Assembly: GCA_014529385.2 (NCBI GenBank)
Contig: CM043955.1
Coordinates: 140,310,206-140,374,205 of the forward strand
Direction: 5' to 3'
Source of the DNA: Adiantum capillus-veneris
Lineage: Eukaryota > Streptophyta > Polypodiopsida > Polypodiales > Pteridaceae
Length of the DNA stretch: 64,000 nt
Positions 21,027-30,508 of the stretch are shown piece after piece. The notes below the pieces were generated by a model. It had not been told where the DNA came from, did not search any database, and was given only the letters and a program-made list of their open reading frames with translations. The number at the start of each line of letters is the position of its first letter. Positions within the stretch are counted from its first letter, which is position 1. A program made the translations under genes and the position numbers.

Positions 21027-21487
21027 GTTTAGCCTGGGGTGTGGATAGAGAGTGGAGGAGCTCAGGAGTTGCAAAAGTGAAAATAGCGAATGAGTTAGGT
21101 GGCCCCCCTTTTATAATGTACCCTTTTTTTAAGACATTAAAAAAAAAAGGCACTTTCACCAAAAAAATGATTTCTCATCCCAATGCAAAAAATTATATTC
21201 AAAGGCATGATTTGCCGAAGCAAATCATGTTGGTTACAGCGGGGATCAATATGAAAATTGCAAGAGTTACAAAGTTATAAGATAGTTCCATCTATCCCCC
21301 AGTCCTCCTCGACCTTCAATTTGTCTTCCATTCTCTTCCCAATCTGCGGACATTCATTACAATAAGCATCTAATGATCGACAAACCATGATGTATTGAAA
21401 ATGTGGTGGAAGGATTCTCACCTTGTGACCTTGTAAACAAAATTGTGCTTGTTGAAGGGCCTCAAAACCCATAATAACCAAATATTC

Positions 21488-22606
21488 TCAAACATTACTG
21501 AGAGTCCAATGCTTGTTCACTTGGACTACCTCCAAAGCATCGTTGGGCATCTTCACTGCAATGTCAAAGCTTGCAATAGCGCCGTCTACACTCTGTAAGG
21601 GAGTCCACACTCCAAGCTTGCACATCCAACGATCATAGTGAAATCGTATGTACAAGGAGGTGCGGGATTTCAAATAGCGCATTCCAATACCTGAAGCTCC
21701 AACCTTACAACGGTACCGGTCCCCGTTGTGCATGCCCTCCACAAAACCCCAGTCCTCTTCTAAAAGCCTTCCTAATTCCTCGTAATGCGCATCTTTACAT
21801 ACAAGCATTGTGGTAGTCTCCACAAATCCAAACTCTTTAAAAATGTGCACAAAACAATGAATAGGCAAACACTAGCTCAAGCCCACAGACCTAGAAGCTT
21901 TAGAGTATTTCAAAGAGTTTTGGACATCCATTATCATCTTTTGCTTGAAAGATGCTACCGACCAAAAATCTGGGACCGGCCACTCCATACTTAATAAGGA
22001 AGTTACTTTGATGGGTTCAAGCGTTCCAAATGCTTGTGTAGAAGTAGGGACAATATAGGAGTGAGAATAGAAGAAAATCCTTCTTTGAACCAGTTTGGTT
22101 GGGCAAAGATGCGGGAACATTATTGCTCCAATATCCGCATGTATAGCATTGAATGTGCCGTAGAGACTATGTAGTGGCTGCTCCTCCACCAACGTGGATG
22201 GAAATATGACTATAAATGCATGACAAATGTTAAGTATGAATCCATAATAACATTACACTGTGATTTCACACCTGGCTTTGTATTCTCAAAACATGTACTT
22301 ACAATGTGTTGGAAATCGAGGTGGTTGTTGCAAGTGCATGGTTGACATTGAGAAAACATGTTGCACAATGGCTATGGTCCCCTTGTCTTTGCGGTTCTTG
22401 AAGCCAAGGAGCTTTCCTTTCCAATGAAGATCCAAGTTTGCACGATTCCGCACACGATGAGGGCCAATAGCAGATGGTTGCATGTATACCCAAGCACCTT
22501 TGGTGAACTCTTGTGGCACCCACTCATCATCTACACCTCTAGTGTTGTGCCATGCAAGTGTTGTGACCTCATCCTTTGGTCGCCTTTGCGAAGTAGAGTT
22601 GGCCAT
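21488..22606 (-). CDS. X2 minus-strand gene 1, possible BAH-like protein (one in-frame stop)
   Basis: Exon 1 (22,606-22,303) and exon 2 (from 22,209) join at GT/AG in phase. The predicted protein starts MANSTSQRRPKDE and continues with a GAWVYMQ strand and a GKLLGFKNRKDKG segment. Exon 2 has QRRIFFYSHSYIVPTSTQAF and a W-P-x-P-D-F motif. At 21,872-21,874 there is an in-frame TAG, after which the same frame stays open to 21,488 and ends with QVNKHWTLSNV. The pattern of a bulky-aromatic strand, a GRI/GKLL-like turn, then FFYS-H-x3-P and a terminal GxL..V recalls a BAH (bromo-adjacent homology) chromatin domain, but this is a weak visual match. The X1 copy has the same motifs in order, including GDRxxC and VNxxWxLS. 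Codon positions around the stop suggest either decay or a missed intron. Confidence 0.5.
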
Positions 22607-23371
22607 GGTTGAGCAAAGCAAACTAGGAGGAGGAGAAGAACCTTGCTTGTTGCTACAATGTAGGTGTGATAAAGTGATATGAGAAAATGGTCAACCCTTG
22701 TGGCAATGGGAGGAGAAGGTGGACAACCCTTGCTTGGTGTGGCACTGCGAGGAGAAGGTGGATAAGCCTTGCTTGGTGTGGCAATGGAAGGTGGTAGGGG
22801 AGGAGAGAGGAGCTTCCTTGCTGCAGCAATGGAGATGGCGTAAAGAGAGAGAGTGTTGGAGTAGAGGATGAGTGTGATGGTTGCAACCAAGGAGGGGTTG
22901 GAAAAGGGATTCTAGAGAGAGAAAATCTCTTTTTGTCTAATAATTAATTTTGGGGGAGCTCTGGATAGCAAAAAAAGATTTTTTAAAAGTTTTTAAAAAA
23001 TTTTGAATTTTAGGGTTTTTGAATGCACGTTTTGACTTTTTGAGATCAAAAAATGCTTTTTTGACCATAAAATAGTTTTAGGGGGATTTTCAAAAGATGA
23101 AATTTGAGTTTTGAAATTTTTGAAAAATTTCAAATTTTTGGGATTTTTTCAAAACCAGATCAAAAAGGAGGGAAGTTGGAGGTTCCATATGGCCCCCGCC
23201 CCCCCACCCCACCTTCTCACTAGGTAAGAGCCCATTTAAAAAGTGTAAGACTACTTTGTCCCCCTACATTTTTGAGGGCATAGAGTGTGTCCACCACCCT
23301 CTTCTCATTGGCTGGCCTCTAATTAACCTTAATCCCAAAGGGCCCCTAGAGGGTTCATATTTTTCCTAATG
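22607..23371. other. X2 right end, upstream of minus-strand gene 1
   Basis: No gene. From 22,620 to 22,900 imperfect repeats of a roughly 50-bp GGAGAAGGTGGAxAA-type unit occur (22,690-22,800). They are followed by an AT-rich tract with repeated TTTTGAAATTTT-like words (22,960-23,160), a C-rich run near 23,190-23,210, and the right terminal inverted repeat from about 23,235. Confidence 0.5.
23235..23371 (-). repeat. X2 right terminal inverted repeat
   Basis: Read on the minus strand from 23,371 it begins CATTAGGAAAAATATGAACC, one mismatch from the X2 left end. GGGATTAAGG and AAATGTAGG blocks follow in the same order as at 13,347-13,520. Confidence 0.6.
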
Positions 23372-23485
23372 TAGAGAAAGTGGTTAGTGTGAGGCGATCG
23401 CAATCATATCATGCTTCTAGTGCAAAAGATCGATTTTGACGGTGGTTGGCGACAAGGTGACGAAATGGTAGATGTTGGGTGGAAA
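23372..23485 (+). pseudogene. Resumed 3' end of the X1 transposase last exon
   Basis: If X2 is removed at a TA, the frame entering from 13,346 continues here. The residues around the junction (RIINVEKVVS) align with AIEVQKWSR of the intact X2 transposase, with I, V and K in register. Further on, a W-R-Q-G stretch near 23,445 corresponds to the RQGSKW end of that protein, though stops intervene. This is the main evidence that X2 landed inside the X1 gene. Confidence 0.5.
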
Positions 23486-23655
23486 ATCAATAAATTTTTG
23501 ACACTAACCATTCCCATATTAAGCTTACATTATAATGCCACATGATTTGTTGATGCCCAATCAGTGGTTTCATGTAACAAATTTTGACAATTTTGGAGTT
23601 ATTTTGGATTTTTAATGGTATTATTGAGTTTTTAAATTTTAAAAAAAAAAATAGT

Positions 23656-23663
23656 ACTATATA
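23656..23663 (+). promoter_or_regulatory. TATA box of the X1 H3-like gene
   Basis: CTATATAAGT about 100 bp upstream of the first ATG at 23,758. It mirrors the arrangement in X2, where a TATA box lies between the transposase stop and the H3 sequences. The 23,486-23,655 stretch is AT-rich with no gene. Confidence 0.45.
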
Positions 23664-23757
23664 AGTCAAAACTCACAACTTGAAATTCATTTCTTGTTTG
23701 CACATTCTAGAAGATCCACTCGAGCAAAAACGCACACGCACTCATATCTTGCACCAC

Positions 23758-24900
23758 ATGGACGATTCACACGAGCAGGCTGGCACTACGCACAATACCA
23801 CCACAACCACTCACACCGCAGAAAATCCGAAGTCGGAAATCCATGCAAAATCCACGGCTTCAAATCCACATCCTCGACCACAAGTGGATAACCCAGTGCC
23901 CTAGCCTGCTCCAAACACCGAAGAGCCTCCCCAACCATCAAATCCAGATGATCAAGCAACATGCGACACATATTTGGAGGTCTTGATGATTTAACCCATG
24001 CCACTCGCACACCTCTTCCAAATCCCCCACCGATTTCACCTATTCGCAGAGCAACACAAGAAGCAGAACAGGTATATCTAGGTCCGCTTCAAAGTCCATC
24101 GCCATCGCCTTCTGCCACAACCACTGGTGCTCAGGCCACCCCACATACTACGCCGCGAAAGTTTCCACCGCAAATCAAAGAGAGAGTAATCAAGGTAATA
24201 CCAGGCGATCCGGTATCTAAAGAAAAAGAGGCCAAGAGGAGGAAAAGACAAAGGGAGAGGGAAAAGAAAGAGGCAGCTGAAAAGAAATCCCCGGCAGCAC
24301 AAGAAGAGCAGAGAAGACAGAGAGAGCAGGAGGAAAGGCAGAGAGCTGAGGCCGAGAGAGCTCATTTGGCCAACTTACAAGCACGAGCAGAGGCAGAGAA
24401 GAAGGCAGCAGAAGATAGAGCTCAAGCCACCCAACAAGAAAAGGCTGGGAGCTCAAAGCCTTCCTCAGAGAGCCAAGCAATGTGCAAAAAGAAAAAGGGA
24501 TAAGGTGACACCAGAAGAGCAACAAACCCAAGAGGAGAGGAGGAAAAAATACAAAGATGATCCTCCTCAATGGGCTAGGCAGGCGGCTCCTCCACCACCA
24601 CCGACAACCTAAAAAGCGGAGATAGAGGCCAGGCACAGTGGCTCTGAGTGAGATAAGAAAATACCAAAAGAGCACTGAGCCAATCATACCCAAAGCGGCC
24701 TTCTCTCGGGTGGTGAGAGAGATGATAGATGAATACAATGATTCCGTTACAAGAATACAACGCGCAACTTTACTGGCCTTACAGGATTGCCGCTGAAGAC
24801 ATTTTGGTGCAGCTTTTTCAAGATGGCTTCTCCTTATGGCGCATGCAAAGCGTGTAACTTTAAAAAATACGGATTTCGCCTTAGCACTAAATTTAAAAAA
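23758..24900 (+). pseudogene. X1 histone H3-like gene with long charged tail, CENH3-like fold, frameshifted
   Basis: The first ATG (23,758) opens a Thr/His/Pro-rich N-terminus. A frameshift near 23,930 leads to an open frame to 24,503 with a Pro/Ser stretch and a long K/E/R/A-rich coiled-coil-like region. After stops near 24,500 and 24,612, positions 24,627-24,870 read as an H3 fold: RPGTVALSEIRKYQKST, then IIPKAAFSRVVREM, LLALQD, then after a 1-base shift AAEDILVQLFQD and after another shift HAKRVTL. RPGTVAL and HAKRVT are H3 signatures. The IPKAAF and AAED residues and one extra residue between alpha-1 and alpha-2 are features typical of centromeric H3 (CENH3). The tail is about 280 residues, far longer than in any usual H3. 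The gene is broken by at least three frameshifts and two stops. It occupies the same slot as the H3-like gene of X2. Confidence 0.65.
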
Positions 24901-25064
24901 TGAAGGATGCTTTCATAAGATGTAGTTTATCCCATGTACTCTCTCTTCATGAGATTTGTAATCTTTCTCTATAATATCAACTGGCGAATTTCTACCATTC
25001 CGAGCAATTGTTCAATTTTAATTTGTCCATTGTTTTTTATATGTATTTGAATTGTTGGATATGT

Positions 25065-25555
25065 TTAATTAAAACTAACCACCATGGCTCCATTTTCGCC
25101 CGCTGAGGCACACACGTGCACAGAATCTCAAACAGGCAGGCACCGGGCGGTCGGAAGGAGCGTCTCGGAGATAATTTTGCAAAATGGGGCAACGGGGGGG
25201 GGCGTACGGGCCCAAGAAGGGAATGTGACGCATCGGCGGCGCCGGGCAGGGTCGGAGGGTGCAAATAAAGCCCCTGTGCGCCACGGCGCGCAAGGAGCAA
25301 TTCCAGCACTGGCAGAATTGCTCCTTGCGCGCCATGGCGCACAGGGGCTTTTTTTGCACCCTCCAACCCCGCCCAGCGCCGTCGATGCGTCACATGCCCT
25401 TCTTGAGCCCGTATGCCCCCCGGTCGCCCAGTTTCGCAAAATTATCTCCGAGACGCTCCTCCCGGCCGCCCGCCGGTGCATGCATGTTCAAGGTTCTGTG
25501 CACGTGTGTGCCTCGGTGGATGAAAATGGAAATTATTGGACAATATTAATTAAAA
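25065..25555. repeat. Giant ~490-bp palindrome of X1
   Basis: Two arms of about 240 bp meet near 25,309 with a loop of roughly 8 bases (CAGCACTGGCAG at the centre). The inner 80 bp of each arm is almost perfect and very GC-rich (GTGCGCCACGGCGCGCAAGG against its complement); the outer arms have scattered mismatches. It lies between the convergent H3-like gene and the minus-strand gene ending at 25,679, the same position as the three palindromes of X2, but the sequence is unrelated. Open frames on both strands here are mirror images produced by the palindrome. Confidence 0.9.
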
Positions 25556-25678
25556 AAACAAGTACTGAATGGTGACAAAAAGCATTGACAAAAACATTTA
25601 TTCTTTATTGATTCGAATATTACATCATGGTCGATTGGTGTTTCTACGAATTACATCTTTGGGTAATGGGCGAATGGC

Positions 25679-27134
25679 TTACTTGACACCAAGGGATTTT
25701 ACAATTTCCTCTTGGTTTGTCAACCCTTGACCTAGGCTCAAGGCGCAATGGGAGAGGACTGAGCCTGGGTGTTTGGCTGTAAAGGCATACAATGATGCCT
25801 CTCGATCCACCAATATACATTTATGAGCGTTTAAGGTGAGAGAATCTTCAGCGAGTATGCCACTTAATGCTTTACACTTTAGCAGCTCTGCAGAACCATT
25901 CTTGGAGAACTCTGTGTGAGAAACTCTAAGAATCGATGGCCCCAGATGGCTCAGGTAGTTCCAAAGAGAACTATCTTTATCCGTGAAGACGTTGCGCGAG
26001 CCTCCAGTACGCATTGCGAACTTATCAACATGATAAGCCGTTTGCAAAGCATTTTAATTGATATTAACACTTGTAGTAAGGAATACTGGAAATTCTACCA
26101 TGTTTAAATTTATTTACCTCAGTTTCTTCATCCCTCTCTTCAAGATTTTTCTTTGTAAGATCGATGCTAGATCGATCATCTCTACCAATTGCAATCAGTG
26201 GTTTGTGTGGATGAAATGCGCTCTTTGGTACGCTTTCATAAAAAGAGGCACATAATTTTATTTCTACTAGTGTACTTGCTACTGCTTGCACCAACTGTTG
26301 TTCGTTTTCACTAGGGAGGAAGGAGAGGCTTGCTGAGAGATCTTGGTCTTCGAAATCGATTTGAAAATTGACTTTCTCTTCCTTCCCACTGGGATCCTTC
26401 ATGCCCGCATAGATAGCAAGCACTGCAAGTGACTCATCTTCTCTGAGTCCTAACCTTTTGGCAATGTCATCAAGGAACATAAACTGACGATCATCCACCA
26501 CCACTGGATGCAAAGTGAGAATTTGGAGGTCTGGGATCTCTTCCAACACCTCATCTCCCTCTATCATTCGATCTTCCTCCTCAGTGGTGTTGGGATCTTG
26601 CATGAGTACGAGTGCCATAGATGCTTTGGCCTGCTCATCTATCTCTTCGATAACTTCATTTGATTCCTCCACAATGGTCACAAGAGGTCTTTGGTTGGCC
26701 TTTTCCTTTGATTTTCCCTTGTCCATGCCCTCAAGCACAAGTAATGTTAGAACCATGTCCCATGAAATAAATTGGGTGCCTATGCACCCCATGCCCAAAT
26801 CCATGAGATCATCCTCATCCTTTGTCTTGAAGTCCCGTTCCGTGAGGCCTTTAATAAACCTCAACAAGTGAAACCAGAAGTTTTTGTCAGCCGCATAGAG
26901 ATGCTTCAAGAAATCCACTGGCACCCACGCCGTGTCGGATCCCTCAAAGATTATGGAATATTCCTCAATGTGTTGCGCCATGTAGTCAAGAAATCTTCTG
27001 AATGCCTCTGCATGAAGGTTGGCAGTGGCTTGCATGTCAATTGTCCCCTCGAACACACTGAGTAGTTCATGTGCTTGATCTGCAAGTCCTACCCTTTCTA
27101 ATTGTGTGAGAAGTGCATCAGTAGACGTTGCCAT
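25679..27134 (-). CDS. X1 minus-strand gene 2, unknown function, two exons, ~452 aa
   Basis: A TATA box on the minus strand (TATATAAG near 27,226) lies about 95 bp before the ATG at 27,134. Exon 1 (27,134-26,118) and exon 2 (26,020-25,679) join with donor CTGAG/GTAAAT and a probable acceptor GATAAG, leaving one open frame of about 452 aa. The N-terminal 100 residues look helical (FRRFLDYMAQHIEEYS, then VPVDFLKHLY). The middle is acidic. Near residue 225 is VVVDDRQFMFLDDIAKRLGL, and the C-terminal exon holds FAMRTGG. These four motifs recur in the X2 copy in order, so they are the conserved core. I recognise no known domain; the VDxxxFxFLxDxxKxxGL block could be a small DNA- or protein-binding fold. 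No signal peptide or membrane segment is seen. The X2 copy is broken, this one appears intact. Confidence 0.6.
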
Positions 27135-27556
27135 GGGTTCGTTCGCGAAGAAGATGCGAAGAGAGGTTAGAGCTAGAGTTTTGTGAATGTGAGAAATGAA
27201 GTTTAAAAACTAGAAAGTCACTTATATACCCAAAGTCACTTTTTTTAAAGCACTTAAATTAATGTCAAAATAACTTAAAACTTTTATTTTAAACAAAATC
27301 ATGCGACAAAGCATTGAAAGACACCAACATTGAAAACATTTGTGCTCCACAACAAATAAATTGCACATTTCAATCGAAAACTTGAACAAGCTGAGAATAA
27401 ACAAGTATGCACAGAAATGAGATTCAAAACACCGTATGTATCAATGTGGACAAAATCCATGTCAGTTAAAAGATTTTACAAAAATACATCGCGAAGAAAG
27501 AATGTTCTCACACATAACGCTCTTCTCTTTCCTGGAGCGAACAATCTTTTCATTGA
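27135..27556 (-). other. Promoter and intergenic region between X1 minus-strand genes
   Basis: Holds the TATA box near 27,226 for the gene starting at 27,134. The remainder to 27,556 is AT-rich and appears to be the 3' flank of the upstream minus-strand gene. No other gene is visible. Confidence 0.5.
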
Positions 27557-28713
27557 TTACAAAGAGATATTGTTTGGGCAAGGTATATCTGAGATTAAGT
27601 ACTCGCAAAGGTGGCTAAGATGCCAGTCATTGTTCACTGTAATGTGGTGCACTGCATCGTCGTGGAGATGTATTTGCAAGTCAATTGATTCTCTAGCAGC
27701 AACCTCAGAGTCTAGTGCCTCTCATTCTCCCATCGTCAGCTTCCATCTTCTATAGGGAAAGACCATTAAAAAGCTTTGCTTTGCAATATGGTATATGAAC
27801 ACCACCTTGTCAGCAACTACAGAGCACTTGATTCTATCTCCCTGGTGGTTGACCACCTTAGTTTTCCATCCAGCTCTGCAAGAAACCCGTTGATCGCACT
27901 TCCCCCTTTGCAAGTCCACATTGTTGGTATCCTGTGAACACTCTGAAGTCGAAATACAAACACAAACACATGAAGAGACATAAACCATGTTATCGTGGCT
28001 TTATGGGAACCATAGGTGCACTTCATTGCTGCTTGCACATCCACCTCGATTTTCCTTTTGGTTGCTGCGATCAAGGCACTGTCTGGCTTAGGCCATTCCA
28101 AACTCTCCAAGGTTGGCAAGTGAACCCGAGATAGAGTACCATATCCATTTTGCCTAGGTGTGACATAAGTATGATCATAAAAAAAAATGTCACGTGAGGC
28201 AAGCTCAGAGGACTGACAACCAACATAGAGCAATTTGCCAAGCTCAGAGTGGATGGCCTCAAAAGTTCCAGTGAAGGACTCTATTGGCTTCCACTCTACA
28301 AAATCGAATGGAAAAACATATGTAAACATGAACAAAAAGCAATGGAAATCTTACAGTCATCAAAAGCAACACACAAGGCAAAAATACTAAATAGGTAACC
28401 GAAAAACTTGCAAGAGGAGTAAAATTACAATCTGCAGAAAACCTCGATGGAGCCACTGCTGTCTCTAGCTTCAGTTGTGTGAAGCAACATACACATGCTG
28501 CACCTTCGCAAGCCTCTTGCCGTCTTGTGTTTGCTTAAACTCCATGATTCTTCCCTTCCAATGGTGTGCTCGAGAAGCCATGTGTCTCCTTGAGACCTTG
28601 TGTGCACCTCTTGAGCTGGGCTGCATTGTCACCCACATCATTCGTTTTAACTCCATCGTCACCCAATATCCATTGTTGTCTTGTACATTGCTGCATGAAA
28701 TGGTCAATGACAC
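27557..28713 (-). pseudogene. X1 minus-strand gene 1, possible BAH-like protein, disrupted
   Basis: Paralogue of the X2 gene at 22,606-21,488. The N-terminal part (28,713-28,471; true start uncertain because the first codon is GTG) has MMWVTMQPSSRG and GRIMEFKQTQDGKRLAKVQH. After a probable intron, with acceptor TTTGTAG before 28,295, comes EWKPIESFTGTFEAIHSELG and RDIFFYDHTYVTPRQNGYG. The C-terminal part has GDRIKCSVVADKV, an in-frame TGA near 27,725, and VNNDWHLSH before a stop at 27,557. As in X2, the aromatic strand, GRIMEF turn and FFYDH..P motif suggest a BAH-like chromatin reader, with low certainty. The exon-1 donor is not obvious and an in-frame TGA follows VASHN, so this copy is probably non-functional. 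Confidence 0.5.
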
Positions 28714-29513
28714 TCCTAGGTCATCGAGTACCTGATGATGCCATGGGAAATAGTGGCATAACCTTCACACAAACACTTATGATTAGACATTGCACATCCA
28801 TGTTCTCAGTTGTATAAAGAGCAAGAATCTTGATGGTACACAAAGGTGAATGATTCCACTTACTTCTATACTGTTCCACCTGCTTGTTGTCTTAATGTGG
28901 AAGAAATGTTGCAAAGCTTGAGAGGGAAGTAGATCCTCTCTAGAGAGCTTAATGCAAGAAACCTGTTGAGGAAAGAAAGAGGGATGATGTAGCAGAAGGA
29001 TATGTTGTAGACTTCAGCTTTAGCTAGAGGTGTTTACTGAAGCCCATGGAGTAATGGAGAACTTCAGTCTAAGGAGAATGCAGCCCTCAAGAATGCAGAA
29101 AGCTTGAGGAGGGAAAGGAGGTTCAAACTTCTGTTGCAGAGCTTTTGGGAGGGAAAACTGAAAGGAAGGAAAGAGAAACAAGGTGAAGTGAAGAGAAGTG
29201 AGAGATGGTACAGTAGAGAGAGAGAGAGGGAGGGAATGATCAGCACGTTTTTGGAGGGGACCCCTTTTAGGAGAAAGGGGGGGAGAAACTGGCAGCCAGT
29301 AGAGAGAGAAAGGATTGGTTTTTACTCAACTATTTAGAGAAAAGTTCATTTTTTTGAAATTATAAGAGATTTTCTCTTTGTATTTTATAAAAGAGTACAA
29401 GTTTGACCACTTACTTTTAGGCCCTGCCATACCTACCATTTCAGTCCACATGGCATCCACCGATTTGCCCCTTCCATAATCTCCTTTTTAATCCTGTGGC
29501 AAATAAAGAGGCC
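28714..29513. other. X1 right end: promoter region and candidate terminal repeat
   Basis: No convincing gene; the open frames at 29,104-29,337 are purine-rich low complexity. A minus-strand TATA-like TTTTATAAAAT lies near 29,378-29,390. The candidate terminal inverted repeat of X1 ends at 29,513 (minus strand GGCCTCTTTATTTGCCA). Confidence 0.35.
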
Positions 29514-29638
29514 ATTTTTGCCTGCTCAGATCTTGGCTGAAACCTACTGCGCAGGTATTATGTCCATCTCCGCCCCCCCCCAACCCCTCCCTCTCTCTCT
29601 CTCTCTCTCTCTCTACATCGTGTGTGTGTGTGTAGGAA

Positions 29639-29640
<2 letters not shown>

Positions 29641-29702
<62 letters not shown>

Positions 29703-29723
29703 GTGTGTGTGTGTGAAGGTAAT

Positions 29724-29764
<41 letters not shown>
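29641..29764. repeat. (GA)n microsatellites
   Basis: GA runs at 29,641-29,699 and 29,727-29,764 flank a short (TG)n run. A matching CT run lies just before, at 29,589-29,614. Reading frames across them are artefacts. Confidence 0.95.
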
Positions 29765-29768
<4 letters not shown>

Positions 29769-30205
29769 AATGTATGCTTAGGAAATTAAAATTAAAGAGA
29801 GAAATGAAATGAAATGTTATATTAATGTCTTCGAAAGGCCAAAGTGACCTATGAGACATGAGACAAGAAAGTTACAATGTGATGGCTCTGATACAAAGTC
29901 AGAGTAAGAAGATGACAAAATAAAATATTATGGAATCCTAAACTGCTGGGTGTGGACTAAACGGCTAAACCAGCTAGCTGGGATAGGTAGATCATAGGAG
30001 ATCCAGCATCTGTCGCTGGCGGATCTCGTCAATCTCCTCCATGGTCAGTAGTCTGACCGGGCGTTGTGCATGTCGAGCCAAAGTGACCTAGCTAGATCCT
30101 CTGATGCAGCCTCTGTCGATGTTGTGTAGTCCTCCACAGTCGTGGGCGTCTAGATCTCCCTAGCTCAGTCGCTCGTTCGATCAGTAGAGAGATAGGGAAG
30201 TAGAG

Positions 30206-30284
<79 letters not shown>

Positions 30285-30351
30285 AGTAGAAAGCGAGAGA
30301 GATAGAGAGAGAGAGAGAGAGATAGGAAATAGAGAGATAGAGAAAGAGAGT

Positions 30352-30385
<34 letters not shown>

Positions 30386-30452
30386 TAGGGAAGTGGAGAG
30401 CGAGACAGAGAGAGAGATAGGAAAATAGGAAAATAGAGAGAGAAAGAGAGAT

Positions 30453-30508
<56 letters not shown>

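Larger units (their letters stand above)
13347..23371 (+). mobile_element. X2: ~10-kb multigene DNA transposon nested in X1
   Basis: The left end (13,347 onward) reads CATTAGGAGAAATATGAACC and the right end, read on the minus strand from 23,371, reads CATTAGGAAAAATATGAACC. Further matches follow in the same order on both sides: GGGATTAAGG, then CAT/CAATGAGAAG-like, then AAATGTAGG followed by GGAC. This gives imperfect terminal inverted repeats of roughly 150-170 bp. The ends are palindromic, so the exact cut is ambiguous; a 2-bp TA duplication fits. The contents are transposase (13,950-16,900), H3-tail ORF and H3-like gene (17,040-17,926), three large palindromes (18,071-19,279) and two minus-strand genes (21,026-19,451 and 22,606-21,488). 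The insertion splits the last exon of the X1 transposase. Confidence 0.7.
9803..29513 (+). mobile_element. X1: putative multigene DNA transposon carrying an H3-like gene (interrupted by X2)
   Basis: I infer this unit from gene content. In order it holds a plus-strand transposase-like gene (10,625 onward), nested element X2 (about 13,347-23,371), the resumed end of the transposase, a plus-strand H3-like gene, a giant palindrome, and two minus-strand genes. It interrupts the Gypsy-1 polyprotein. Possible terminal inverted repeats are GGCCTCTTTACTTGGCA at 9803 (plus) and GGCCTCTTTATTTGCCA read on the minus strand ending at 29,513. A second matching block, GCCTAAAAG..., lies further inside both ends. 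The match is short and I found no clear target-site duplication, so the exact ends are tentative; the internal organisation is much firmer. Confidence 0.5.

Noticed and set aside
25037-25575. Open frames of 90-160 residues on both strands with similar sequences
   Set aside because: They are mirror readings of one GC-rich palindrome; their similarity comes from the inverted repeat, and there is no codon signal outside it.
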